This document shows positions 54,211 to 62,679 of a stretch of DNA of 64,000 nucleotides, in pieces; the stretch's first letter is position 1; each line of letters opens with the position of its first letter. The stretch is from the NCBI RefSeq assembly GCF_019722725.1, contig NZ_CP077941.1:1178001-1242000 (forward strand), given 5' to 3'. The DNA is from Vreelandella profundi (GTDB lineage: Bacteria > Pseudomonadota > Gammaproteobacteria > Pseudomonadales > Halomonadaceae). The notes below the pieces were generated by a model, which saw only the letters and a list, made by a program, of their open reading frames with translations, had not been told where the DNA came from and searched no databases. The position numbers and the translations under genes are program-made.

Positions 54211-54242
54211 GCGTCAGCGGCTTACTTTGCCGCTGACGCTTT
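54211..54242 (+). terminator. Possible terminator after the FAH-family gene
   Basis: GCGTCAGCGGC and GCCGCTGACGC form an 11-bp perfect stem with a 7-nt loop, followed by TTTA. It divides the SDR-FAH pair from the next genes. Confidence 0.65.
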
Positions 54243-54253
54243 AGTCAATGAGT

Positions 54254-54302
54254 TTGTCAGACCACATGCTGGTGAAATTTTACGCCGCCAAAGGTCAGAC
54301 CA
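54254..54302. promoter_or_regulatory. Two FadR-type operator-like sites upstream of the lgoD-like gene
   Basis: TTGTCAGACCA (54254-54264) and AGGTCAGACCA (54292-54302) are 38 bp apart and both match the TGGTCAGRCCA form seen at 52482-52492. They lie 97-145 bp upstream of the chosen start of the dehydrogenase. Confidence 0.6.
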
Positions 54303-54398
54303 CTGGATCAATGTACCTGTTCATTTAACGTTCTTATCAGGCTGTGTGGCACACGGTCTGTGCTTGGTGACCAGTGCTACGCGAAAAGGAATGCACTA

Positions 54399-55436
54399 AT
54401 GCAAGTTCTCGTCTGTTCAAAACCGCATCACCTCGAGCTAAGCCAGGCCAGCCGCCCAGCGTGTATCACTGGCCACGCGGTTGTGCGTATTCGTCGTATT
54501 GGTATCTGCGGTACGGATATTCACGCCTATGGTGGCAACCAGCCCTACTTTGAATATCCTCGGGTGTTGGGCCACGAGCTTGCCGGGGAAGTGGTCGAGA
54601 CTGCGGACGAGCAATCGCAGCATTTGGTCGGTCAGAATGTTTACGTGATTCCTTATCTACATTGCGGTGAATGCCGCGCTTGCCTGCAGGGAAAAACCAA
54701 CTGCTGCCAGCACATGCAGGTCATTGGCGTGCATCGAGACGGCGGAATGGCCGAGTACTTAGCCGTTCCAACCAGCCACCTTGTAGTCTCAAAAACGTTG
54801 AGCCTTGATCAGCTTGCGCTCGTGGAATGTATGGCTATTGGTGCGCATGCGGTACGACGTAGTCAGCTGCAGGCGGATGAACTGGCCGTGGTGGTTGGAG
54901 CCGGCCCTATTGGAATGGGCGTGCTGCAGGTGGCTAAAAGCCGTGGCGCGCGTACGCTGATGGTAGACACTAATGCTTCACGATTAGCTTTTTGCCGCGA
55001 TGTGCTGGGTGCTGATGCCGTTGCGAACCCGCTGGAAGACGATGTTGCTGAACGCATCAGCCAATTGAACGGCGGGGCGCTGGCAGAGGTTGTTTTCGAT
55101 GCAACCGGCAATCCTCGCGCAATGGAGGCCGGTTTCGATCTTGCCGGCCACGGCGGTCGTTATGTGCTGGTCAGTATCGTCAAAGCCGATATTTCATTTA
55201 ACGATCCTGATTTCCATAAGAAAGAACTCACGCTGATGGGCAGCCGCAATGCGACGCCTGAAGACTTTGCCTGTGTCGTGTCGCTCATGGAAAGTGGCGC
55301 TATCAATGCCGATGCGATGATTACGCATCGTGCGCCGCTCACGGATGTGCCCGCCAAAATGCCGCAGTGGTGCGACCCTGCCAATCACGTCATTAAAGCC
55401 ATGATCACCATCGATACTGACGAGGCGCACTCATGA
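54399..55436 (+). CDS. Zinc alcohol dehydrogenase, LgoD-like (probable L-galactonate 5-dehydrogenase)
   Basis: I start the protein at 54399 (345 residues), where AAAAGGA lies upstream; an earlier in-frame ATG at 54360 adds unlikely residues. MDR signatures: IGICGTDIHAYGG (catalytic zinc), LGHELAGEVVE, structural-zinc Cys in HCGECRACLQGKTNCC (about 88-103), and VVVGAGPIGMGVLQVA (NAD fold). LgoD of E. coli oxidises L-galactonate to D-tagaturonate, which the UxaB-like and UxaA enzymes encoded directly downstream could process to KDG. The function rests on this context. It overlaps uxaA as ATGA. Confidence 0.82.
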   Translation: MQVLVCSKPHHLELSQASRPACITGHAVVRIRRIGICGTDIHAYGGNQPYFEYPRVLGHELAGEVVETADEQSQHLVGQNVYVIPYLHCGECRACLQGKTNCCQHMQVIGVHRDGGMAEYLAVPTSHLVVSKTLSLDQLALVECMAIGAHAVRRSQLQADELAVVVGAGPIGMGVLQVAKSRGARTLMVDTNASRLAFCRDVLGADAVANPLEDDVAERISQLNGGALAEVVFDATGNPRAMEAGFDLAGHGGRYVLVSIVKADISFNDPDFHKKELTLMGSRNATPEDFACVVSLMESGAINADAMITHRAPLTDVPAKMPQWCDPANHVIKAMITIDTDEAHS

Positions 55437-57070
55437 GTGACCTGATTGCGACGCAAACGCCGCATCTCACTCTGCGCGTTCACGCGCTGGATAATGTCAG
55501 AGTGGCACTCACCGACCTGCCCGCAGGCACGGTGGTTGAAGATCATGACACACAGATTACTCTCCCTGGCCCCGTGCGCCATAAGCATAAGTTTGTGCTC
55601 GGTGACATGGCGGTTGGTGATTTGGTCGTCATGTACGGCGTTACGGTGGGTAAAGTGACTCAGCCGATTGCCGCAGGCGGCGCGCTTACCACCGAAAACC
55701 TAGTGCATTCGACGGATGATTTGTCTGCCAATAGCCAACAAACTGCGTGGCAGCCGCCCGCGGTCGCCGCGTTTGAGAAGACCACGTTTGACGGCTATCA
55801 CCGCCCCGATGGCCGAGTTGGAACGGCCAACGTGTGGCTCGTGGTGCCGTTGGTGTTTTGTGAAAACCGTAATATTGAGGTGCTTCGCCAGTGCGTTGCT
55901 GATGCCCTGGGTGACGATCCTTTTCAAGACTACAAGCGCATGGCGCGGCAGTTATTGCATGGCGAGAGTGCGGCTGCGTCCGCGATACCGTCGGGAGAGC
56001 GTTTGTTTCCTAACGTTGATGGCGTGCGTTTTCTGGTTCATCAGCTGGGCTGTGGCGGCACCGACGGCGATGCCGAAGCGCTCTGTCAATTGCTGGCAGG
56101 CTATATTTGCCACCCCAACGTAGCGGGGGCAACGGTGCTGAGTTTGGGCTGCCAGAAAGCGCAGATCACCATGCTACAAAATGCCATCGCAGAACGAGAT
56201 CCCGCGTGCTACAAGACCGTTAGCTATTTCGAGCAGCAGCGCTCTGAGAGTGAAGAAGTGTTAATTCGCGATGCGCTAACGGCTATTTTTGATGGCCTCA
56301 AGCAGGCCAATAAAGTCACCCGGCAGCCCGCGCCGCTTTCTGAGCTCACGCTAGGCGTTGAGTGTGGCGGTTCGGATGGTTTTTCCGGGCTTTCGGCCAA
56401 CCCGCTAGTAGGCGCGGTGGTTGATCGTTTAGTTGCGCTGGGTGGCAGCGGGATTTTAAGTGAGTTTCCTGAGCTGTGCGGTGTCGAGCATGAGCTGCTT
56501 GCTCGCTGCAGCGATCCAAACGTTGCCGAGCGGTTTAGCTCGCTGATGGCGGCCTATCAGCGCCATGCCCATGCGGTCGGCGCCGATTTCTCTATGAACC
56601 CTTCGCCGGGCAACGTGCGTGATGGCTTGATCACCGATGCGATGAAGTCAGCCGGGGCTGCCAAAAAGGGCGGCGATAGCCCGGTGGTTGACGTACTTGA
56701 TTACACCGAGCCCATGACGCGTAAGGGGCTTAATCTACTGTGCACCCCAGGCAATGACGTGGAGTCGACGACAGGCTTAGTGGGTTCCGGCGCTAACCTT
56801 GTGCTGTTTACGACCGGATTGGGTACGCCGACCGGGAACCCCGTGGCGCCAGTGATTAAAATTGCCAGCAACAGCGAACTCGCCAGCCGTATGAGCGACG
56901 TGATCGACTTTGATGCCGGCCCTATTATTCGCGGTGAAGCTGATATCGCAACACTGGCTGATGAACTGCTGACGATGTGTATCGACACCGCATCGGGGCG
57001 CTATGTCACCAAAGCCGTGCGGCTTTCACAGCTGGACTTTATCCCCTGGAAGCGGGGCGTCTCGCTGTGA
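55433..57070 (+). CDS. uxaA: Altronate dehydratase (UxaA/GarD family)
   Basis: A 545-residue hexonate dehydratase. An N-terminal SAF-like domain (about 10-95, PAGTVVEDHDTQITLPGPV) is joined to the large dehydratase domain, which starts at DGYHRPDGRVGTANVWLV; HQLGCGGTDGDAE, SLGCQKAQI, LGVECGGSDGFSGLSANP and FTTGLGTPTGNPVAPVIKI follow. Cys residues in these blocks suit the iron-dependent family. The product of D-altronate is KDG. Galactarate or another hexarate dehydratase is possible, but the UxaB-like reductase that overlaps its stop (GTGA) favours altronate. Confidence 0.9.
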   Translation: MSDLIATQTPHLTLRVHALDNVRVALTDLPAGTVVEDHDTQITLPGPVRHKHKFVLGDMAVGDLVVMYGVTVGKVTQPIAAGGALTTENLVHSTDDLSANSQQTAWQPPAVAAFEKTTFDGYHRPDGRVGTANVWLVVPLVFCENRNIEVLRQCVADALGDDPFQDYKRMARQLLHGESAAASAIPSGERLFPNVDGVRFLVHQLGCGGTDGDAEALCQLLAGYICHPNVAGATVLSLGCQKAQITMLQNAIAERDPACYKTVSYFEQQRSESEEVLIRDALTAIFDGLKQANKVTRQPAPLSELTLGVECGGSDGFSGLSANPLVGAVVDRLVALGGSGILSEFPELCGVEHELLARCSDPNVAERFSSLMAAYQRHAHAVGADFSMNPSPGNVRDGLITDAMKSAGAAKKGGDSPVVDVLDYTEPMTRKGLNLLCTPGNDVESTTGLVGSGANLVLFTTGLGTPTGNPVAPVIKIASNSELASRMSDVIDFDAGPIIRGEADIATLADELLTMCIDTASGRYVTKAVRLSQLDFIPWKRGVSL

Positions 57071-58179
57071 GCCTCCCACTGCATCAAGCAAGCATCGTTC
57101 AGTTTGGTACCAGCCGTTTTCTGCTGGGCCACGTGGCCGCCTTTGCTGGCGAAGCCATAGCCCAAGGCGTTAGCCAGGAAGCGGTGCTGGTAGTGCAGAC
57201 TTCTTCTCGTCCGGAAGGCAAAGCCAAAGCTTCGGCTCTGGCGCAGCAGGCTAGCTACCCTTTACATGTTAAAGGCTTGCGCGATGGGTTACCTGTTGAT
57301 GAGCAGTATGCCGTTGGCAGTGTCGCCGGCTGTATGGTGGCTGCACAAGAGTGGGCATCATTAGAGCGCCACTTTATCGAAACGGCCCGCTGGGTGGTGT
57401 CCAATACGGGCGATAGCGGCTATCAAGTAGCCAATGATTTCAGCTTGGCGGATGTACCTTCCAGTTTCCCAGGCAAACTTACCAAGCTGCTTTATGCGCG
57501 TTTCAAGGCAGGGCGGCCGGGGCTGACGCTCCTCCCCTGCGAGTTGATTAGCTGCAACGGTGACGTGCTAAAAGAGCTTGTCGCTACCTTGGCGCGAATG
57601 GACTATCAAGATGCCGACTTTGACGCATGGCTGGTGTCCCAGTGCTGCTGGGTTAATACGCTGGTGGATCGCATCGTTTCGGCGCCGCTTGAACCCGTCG
57701 GCGCCGTTGCCGAACCCTACGCGCTTTGGGCCGTGCAACAAACGCCAGGCCTGGTCATGCCGTTTGAACATTCTGCCGTGCAAGTGGTGAGCTCACTGCA
57801 GCCTTATGAATTACGCAAACTGCATATTCTCAATCTGGCGCACAGCTACCTGATAGATCAGTGGCGCTATCTGGGGTTGAGTGAATCAATAACCTACGTA
57901 AGAGAAGCCATGCAGGAGCCGCGGCTGCGTACGGCACTTAATGAGGTGATAGCAGAGGAGGTGCTGCCCACATTATCCCGTGAGCTGCCCGATATGGATT
58001 TAGCAAGCTACTGGCAGAGCACGCTGGAGCGATTCGATAATCCCTATCTGGATCACCGCTTAGAAGATATCGCGAACTATCACCACGACAAGCTGGAACG
58101 TCGTTTGAAACCCGTGGTGAGCATGGCTAAACAACATAGCATTCTAACGCCTCGGCTTGAAAAGGCGCTTGAGCGATAA
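57067..58179 (+). CDS. Tagaturonate reductase-like polyol dehydrogenase (UxaB type)
   Basis: The GTG at 57067 overlaps the uxaA stop and gives 370 residues; the open frame upstream lies inside uxaA. It is a mannitol-dehydrogenase-family protein: IVQFGTSRFLLGHVAAFAGE at the N-terminus, WVVSNTGDSGY, LPCELISCNGD, and RKLHILNLAHSYL with the catalytic K-x4-N-x2-H set (about 268-276). E. coli UxaB is about 480 residues, so this is a short form. It would reduce D-tagaturonate to D-altronate, the substrate of the upstream enzyme. Confidence 0.83.
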   Translation: MSLPLHQASIVQFGTSRFLLGHVAAFAGEAIAQGVSQEAVLVVQTSSRPEGKAKASALAQQASYPLHVKGLRDGLPVDEQYAVGSVAGCMVAAQEWASLERHFIETARWVVSNTGDSGYQVANDFSLADVPSSFPGKLTKLLYARFKAGRPGLTLLPCELISCNGDVLKELVATLARMDYQDADFDAWLVSQCCWVNTLVDRIVSAPLEPVGAVAEPYALWAVQQTPGLVMPFEHSAVQVVSSLQPYELRKLHILNLAHSYLIDQWRYLGLSESITYVREAMQEPRLRTALNEVIAEEVLPTLSRELPDMDLASYWQSTLERFDNPYLDHRLEDIANYHHDKLERRLKPVVSMAKQHSILTPRLEKALER

Positions 58180-58254
58180 GCATTGGAAACCGCGGCTTAC
58201 CATGTGTTTGGCCGTCACTATCACTGCAGTTAAACAAAAAAAGTGGAGTACTAC

Positions 58255-59241
58255 ATGCGCCTTAATAAACTCACTCTTGCTATGACGCTTGCGACCGCAA
58301 CCAGTATTGGCATTGTTAGCACCGCGAATGCCAGCACGGTGATTCGCGTGGCTTATGGCAACCAGCCCGGCGAGCCGGTGGACGTTGCTGTCAACCAGTG
58401 GGCCGAATGGGTGAACGAGGCTAGTAACGGCGAGCTGGAACTGAAGGCGTTCCCCGCAAGCCAGCTAGGCTCGGAAACCGACGTAATGGAGCAGGCGCGG
58501 TTTGGCTCAGCCATTATTTCGATTACCGCCTACAGTAATTTTCTTGACTCAGTGCCTGATCTGGCCGTTTTAGATGCGCCGTATTTAAGCGAAGACTTCG
58601 ACTCTAAGCTCAAGGTTTTTGACTCCGAGTGGTTTGCTGAGCAAATGACCCTCCTACAGTCGTCTGGCTACCACATTGTCATCCCTAACGCGGTGTATGG
58701 CGTTCGCCATTTGCTCACGCGTGATCCGGTCAATACGCCGGAAGACCTCGACGGTGTTGGCGTGCGCGTGCAGAACTCGCAGATGTATGTTGAAGCGATT
58801 CGCGCCATGGGCGCAACGCCGACGCCTATGTCGCTGGGTGATGTCTATCCCGCCTTGGCTCAGGGAATGGTCGACGGTGTCGAAAACCCGGCTGCCGTAC
58901 TTTACGGCGGAAAATTTTATGAAGTGGTCAAGCACTTGAGTTTAACGGCGCATATGCACACCGTTGCGCCTTTCGTTACCGGCCAGGCCTTCTGGGAACA
59001 GCTTGATGAAGAGCAGCAGCAAATTTTGACCGATACAGGCCAGCAAATGGCTGAATACCTGGCTGAGCTTGTCGCTGAGGATAGTGAACAGGCGCTGGAG
59101 AAGCTGCGTAGCGAAGGCGTGGAAATTCACGAAGTAGATACCGCTCCTTTCCGTGAGCGGGCAGCCGAGCAAATTCCCTCCGCTTTTCCGCAGTGGACAG
59201 ATGGTCTCTATGACAACGTCTATAAGATTATCAACGGCTGA
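58255..59241 (+). CDS. TRAP transporter substrate-binding protein DctP (second locus)
   Basis: The start at 58255 has GTGGAG 7 nt upstream and gives 328 residues with a signal peptide (AMTLATATSIGIVSTANA). DctP blocks are VAYGNQPGEPVDVAVNQWAE, KAFPASQLGSETDVMEQARFG and DLDGVGVRVQNSQMYVEAIR (about 160-179, with the carboxylate-binding Arg). The predicted substrate is a hexonate such as L-galactonate, from the catabolic genes before it. A very stable hairpin follows before dctQ. Confidence 0.92.
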   Translation: MRLNKLTLAMTLATATSIGIVSTANASTVIRVAYGNQPGEPVDVAVNQWAEWVNEASNGELELKAFPASQLGSETDVMEQARFGSAIISITAYSNFLDSVPDLAVLDAPYLSEDFDSKLKVFDSEWFAEQMTLLQSSGYHIVIPNAVYGVRHLLTRDPVNTPEDLDGVGVRVQNSQMYVEAIRAMGATPTPMSLGDVYPALAQGMVDGVENPAAVLYGGKFYEVVKHLSLTAHMHTVAPFVTGQAFWEQLDEEQQQILTDTGQQMAEYLAELVAEDSEQALEKLRSEGVEIHEVDTAPFRERAAEQIPSAFPQWTDGLYDNVYKIING

Positions 59242-59258
59242 TTAGCGTGTGATTTTAT

Positions 59259-59282
59259 GGCTCTCCGGCGTGCCGGAGAGCC
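59259..59282 (+). other. Intergenic hairpin between dctP and dctQ genes (second locus)
   Basis: GGCTCTCCGGC and GCCGGAGAGCC form an 11-bp perfect inverted repeat with only GT between the arms. No T-run follows. The position matches the hairpin in the first TRAP operon, 18 nt after the dctP stop and 17 nt before the dctQ start. Confidence 0.8.
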
Positions 59283-59299
59283 TAATCAAGGAGGCTGGT

Positions 59300-59773
59300 A
59301 TGAAGCGTATTTTTACGTGGCTGGATCGGGTCATGCGCCTTGATGAGGTTATCGCCACCGCCGCTGTTTTTGCTCTTTTCCTGGTGGCTATTAGCAACAT
59401 ATTTATGCGCTATCTGTTTGGTTCGCCGCTGGCTTGGACAGAAGAGATACTCCAATTGCTGCTGGTATGGGCCACCTTTTTAGGCGCCAGTGCGCTGGTT
59501 AGGCGCCGTGAGCATGTGTTTATCAGCTTCGTTACTGACAAGCTTCCACCTCGCTTAGCACATTGGAATGAGCAGGTGTTCAGCGTTGGCATCATTTTGA
59601 TCAGTGCGCTGGTCATGCTGTATTGGGGAACTCAGCTGCTCAGTTTCTCAGCGTTTCGCAGCACCCCGATGCTGCAAATTCCCTATTACTGGATTCACGT
59701 AGCCATCCCTGTCAGTGCGGTGGTGATGATTTATCACTGTGTGGTCCGGCTGATTCAGCGACATACACCATAG
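59300..59773 (+). CDS. TRAP transporter small membrane subunit DctQ (second locus)
   Basis: The start at 59300 follows an AAGGAGG SD; the frame is open to 59249 through the hairpin, which is not credible as coding. The 157-residue product has four membrane helices and the DctQ block FGSPLAWTEEILQLLLVWAT (about 43-62). It ends 12 nt before the DctM gene. Confidence 0.91.
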   Translation: MKRIFTWLDRVMRLDEVIATAAVFALFLVAISNIFMRYLFGSPLAWTEEILQLLLVWATFLGASALVRRREHVFISFVTDKLPPRLAHWNEQVFSVGIILISALVMLYWGTQLLSFSAFRSTPMLQIPYYWIHVAIPVSAVVMIYHCVVRLIQRHTP

Positions 59774-59785
59774 GAGCTCAACCAC

Positions 59786-61069
59786 ATGGCTGTGAGTATT
59801 GCTATTGGCGCACTGTTTTTGCTGTTTCTTGTAGGGACGCCCGTCGCCTTCGCGCTGTTTTTTTCTACGTTTCTTTACTTCATTGTCGGGGCCGATCAGC
59901 CGACGATGCTGCTGATTCAACGCCTGGCTGGGGGCTTGGAATCCGTATCGTTATTAGCGATACCGTTTTTCATTATGGCCGGCGTGTTCATGAACTATTC
60001 CGGCATTACGGACCGGCTGCTCAAACTAGCAGAGCTGCTTACACGGCGTATGCACGGTGGTTTGGCGCAGGCCAACGTTCTGTTAAGCACCTTTATGGGC
60101 GGGCTGTCTGGCTCTAACATTGCCGATGCCGCGATGAACTCAAAACTGCTGGTGCCTAGCATGACCGCTAAAGGCTATCCCAAGCCTTTTTCCAGTGCGG
60201 TAACGGCAGCTTCGTCGTTAATTACCTCTACTATCCCTCCCGGTATTGCATTGATCGTCTATGGCTACGTCAATAACGTATCGATTGGGCGGCTATTTCT
60301 GGCGGGGGTGGTGCCCGGCGTGTTGATGGCCATCAGCTTGATGGTGTTGGTGTCTTATTTATGCCGTCGGAATAACTATCAGCCGCCTGAGCGCAGCAAA
60401 GTGAGTCGCCATGAGTGGGTTAGCGTCACGCGGGCTGGCATCATCGCCTTAATGCTGCCGCTGGTTGTGATCGGGGGCATTCGTATTGGTGTCTTCACGC
60501 CAACCGAAGCCGGCGCTATTGCGGTGCTCTACGCGCTGATTGTAGGGGTCTTCGTTTACAAGCAGATGTCGGTCAAGAGCATTGCGCTGGCCACCAATGA
60601 ATCACTGTTGGCGTCGGTCAATGTGCTCTTTATCATCGCTGTCGCTTCGGGCTTTGCGCGTTTTCTTACCTGGGAGCAGATCCCTCAGGAAATCGCTATG
60701 CTGCTGTCTTCAGAGGTGGGTAGTGCCATTGTCTTCCTGCTGTTGGCCAACTTGCTGCTGCTGGTGCTGGGAATGTTTCTGGAGGGCAATGCGATATTGA
60801 TTGTGCTGTCTCCGTTATTAGCCCCTGTGGCTGCTCAGTTCGGCATCGATCCGGTTCACTTTGGTATCATTTTTATCATTAATGCCACGATTGGAACCAT
60901 AACGCCGCCCTTGGGCACCGTCATGTTCACTACCTGCAGCATCACAGGCGTCAAGGTTGCGGACTTTATACGTGCGGTCATGCCATTCTGGATGGTGATG
61001 GTAGGCATACTGCTACTGACCACCTTTGTGCCGGCGATCTCTCTTGCCCTGCCCGCGTTAGTTTTCTAA
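59786..61069 (+). CDS. TRAP transporter large permease subunit DctM (second locus)
   Basis: A 427-residue permease with about twelve membrane segments. GGLSGSNIADAAMNSKLLVPS and SSLITSTIPPGIALIVYGYV are the conserved internal regions; IGTITPPLGTVMFT lies near the C-terminus. It closes the operon lgoD-like - uxaA - uxaB-like - dctP - dctQ - dctM and is followed by a strong hairpin. Confidence 0.94.
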   Translation: MAVSIAIGALFLLFLVGTPVAFALFFSTFLYFIVGADQPTMLLIQRLAGGLESVSLLAIPFFIMAGVFMNYSGITDRLLKLAELLTRRMHGGLAQANVLLSTFMGGLSGSNIADAAMNSKLLVPSMTAKGYPKPFSSAVTAASSLITSTIPPGIALIVYGYVNNVSIGRLFLAGVVPGVLMAISLMVLVSYLCRRNNYQPPERSKVSRHEWVSVTRAGIIALMLPLVVIGGIRIGVFTPTEAGAIAVLYALIVGVFVYKQMSVKSIALATNESLLASVNVLFIIAVASGFARFLTWEQIPQEIAMLLSSEVGSAIVFLLLANLLLLVLGMFLEGNAILIVLSPLLAPVAAQFGIDPVHFGIIFIINATIGTITPPLGTVMFTTCSITGVKVADFIRAVMPFWMVMVGILLLTTFVPAISLALPALVF

Positions 61070-61103
61070 CCGTTCTGTTTATATCCCTTTGCTTGTCTAA
61101 ATA

Positions 61104-61138
61104 GATAAAGGCGCAGAAGATTCTTCTGCGCCTTTATC
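61104..61138. terminator. Hairpin terminator after the second TRAP operon
   Basis: GATAAAGGCGCAGAAGA and its complement form a 17-bp stem with almost no loop. There is no long T-run, but the position 35 bp after dctM and the stability support termination, possibly in both directions. Confidence 0.75.
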
Positions 61139-61239
61139 CTTGAAATTGCCACATTCAGCCACCGACGAGGCAGCCATTCGGGTCTATGATGTGTCACAAG
61201 CATTGGGCGATTTGACAGGCGTTAGTCGAGGTGGCCGTT

Positions 61240-61971
61240 ATGACAGGAAACGTTCGAAATACTGCGGTGCTGGGCAGTGCCGTTTTGCTAGGCGGCCTGC
61301 TCGCATTGGGGCTCGTGTGGAGCGGCAGCTACATCAAAGGGGCGGCTGAGGTATGGCAGCAGTCGTCGCGTAGCGTCACCGTGCGAGGGTTGGCCGAGCG
61401 AGACGTCGAGGCCGACTTGGTATTGTGGCCGTTTAACTACACGGTGAGCGCCAATAGTTTAAGTGATCTAGAGCAGCAGCTAAGCAACGGCGAGGGAGCA
61501 ATTCGCGATTTCCTCCAAGCTCAAGGCTTCGCTCCCGAGCATGTGAGCTCGACACCGCCACGCATTACTGATCAGTACAGCAACCAGTACGGTGGCGGCC
61601 AACGCCCCGATGAGCGCTACCGTGCCGAGGCAACGCTGCTATTGCGCTCACCTGACGTGGAAGGGGTGATTGAAGCGATTCCCAATGCGACCTCGTTAGT
61701 GCGAGAGGGCGTACTGCTTTCACCTAGCTACGAATACCGCACGGAATTTCTGTTTACGGGCCTTGATGCCATTAAGCCTGAAATGATTGCGGCCGCAACG
61801 GCGGATGCGCGTAACGCTGCACAGCAGTTTGCTGAAGATTCGGGTAGCCAAGTGGGCCAGATACGCCAAGCGACCCAAGGCTACTTTTCGATTGAAGATC
61901 TAGATAGCTACACGCCGCAAACCAAGCGCGTGCGCGTGGTGACTACGGTCGACTACTCGCTAAAGGATTGA
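61240..61971 (+). CDS. SIMPL-domain (DUF541) periplasmic protein
   Basis: The ATG at 61240 has GAGG 8 nt upstream and gives 243 residues. An N-terminal membrane anchor or signal (VLGSAVLLGGLLALGLVW) precedes a SIMPL/BP26 domain: SRSVTVRGLAERDVEADLVL, QAQGFAPEHVSSTPPRITD, and a late TKRVRVVTTVDYSL. BP26 relatives form channel-like or ring assemblies and have been tied to stress and outer-surface functions; the role here is unknown. It stands alone and converges on greB. Confidence 0.85.
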   Translation: MTGNVRNTAVLGSAVLLGGLLALGLVWSGSYIKGAAEVWQQSSRSVTVRGLAERDVEADLVLWPFNYTVSANSLSDLEQQLSNGEGAIRDFLQAQGFAPEHVSSTPPRITDQYSNQYGGGQRPDERYRAEATLLLRSPDVEGVIEAIPNATSLVREGVLLSPSYEYRTEFLFTGLDAIKPEMIAAATADARNAAQQFAEDSGSQVGQIRQATQGYFSIEDLDSYTPQTKRVRVVTTVDYSLKD

Positions 61972-61985
61972 GCCTTACAGCGTCG

Positions 61986-62519
61986 CTATGAGCCGGTGTA
62001 ATCGATGACGGTGATGGTATAAAACGTATAGCCGTTAGGCGTAAGCACTTTTGCTTCTTCACCGACCTGTTTACCTAGCAGCGCTTTGGCCATGGGGGCA
62101 TCGATACTGATCCAGCGCTTTTTGGTATCGATCTCATCGTGGCCAACAATTCTAAGATGAACCTGCTCGCCGTTTTCATCTTCCAGGCTCACGTAGGCAC
62201 CAAAAAACACTTTGCTGGTGTCGGCGGGAAGACGGTCAACAATTTGCAGCTCATCCAAACGCGTCGTCAGGTAGCTAATTCGCGCAATCACGCGATTTAG
62301 CTCTTTCTTATTATAGGTGTAATCAGCGTTTTCACTGCGATCGCCCTGGGCTGCGGCTTCGCCGACTTTGGCCGAAATTTCCGGGCGTTTAACGCGTGAC
62401 AGGTGATCTAAAATAGCGCGTAAGCGTGAAGCGCCCTCGCTGGTAATCAGGTTGCTCTTAGGGGCTTGACGCGGATCTTTTGCTGGATCGCGCCAGCGGG
62501 TCATGTTGCGGCCTTTCAT
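61986..62519 (-). CDS. greB: Transcription elongation factor GreB
   Basis: The protein has up to 177 residues. An N-terminal coiled coil (about 25-95) carries the acidic tip GDRSENADYTYNKKELNRV, whose D and E reach the polymerase active site, and the C-terminal FKBP-like domain follows (GAYVSLEDENGEQVHLRIVG to the end). Features typical of GreB over GreA are the Tyr-containing tip and the basic N-terminal arm. ATGs at 62519 and 62504 both have plausible SD sequences; the latter gives 172 residues. Confidence 0.92.
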   Translation of the reverse strand: MKGRNMTRWRDPAKDPRQAPKSNLITSEGASRLRAILDHLSRVKRPEISAKVGEAAAQGDRSENADYTYNKKELNRVIARISYLTTRLDELQIVDRLPADTSKVFFGAYVSLEDENGEQVHLRIVGHDEIDTKKRWISIDAPMAKALLGKQVGEEAKVLTPNGYTFYTITVIDYTGS

Positions 62520-62679
62520 TACCGGTTCCCTATTATGTATCGAGCTATCTACCTTACGTTAATTGCGGGAAGCATACCAAGCAACATGCGACTGGCGAAT
62601 CATTCAAACGTTCGTTACATTGTTGGAGAGGCCCGCCGTTGTTAGGTCTCCACGGGACAACAATAATTTAGGAGCATGT

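Noticed and set aside
56977..57066. N-terminal extension of the UxaB-like protein.
   Set aside because: The extra 30 codons lie in another frame of uxaA; the GTG at 57067 forms a GTGA junction and begins directly before the conserved nucleotide-binding block.
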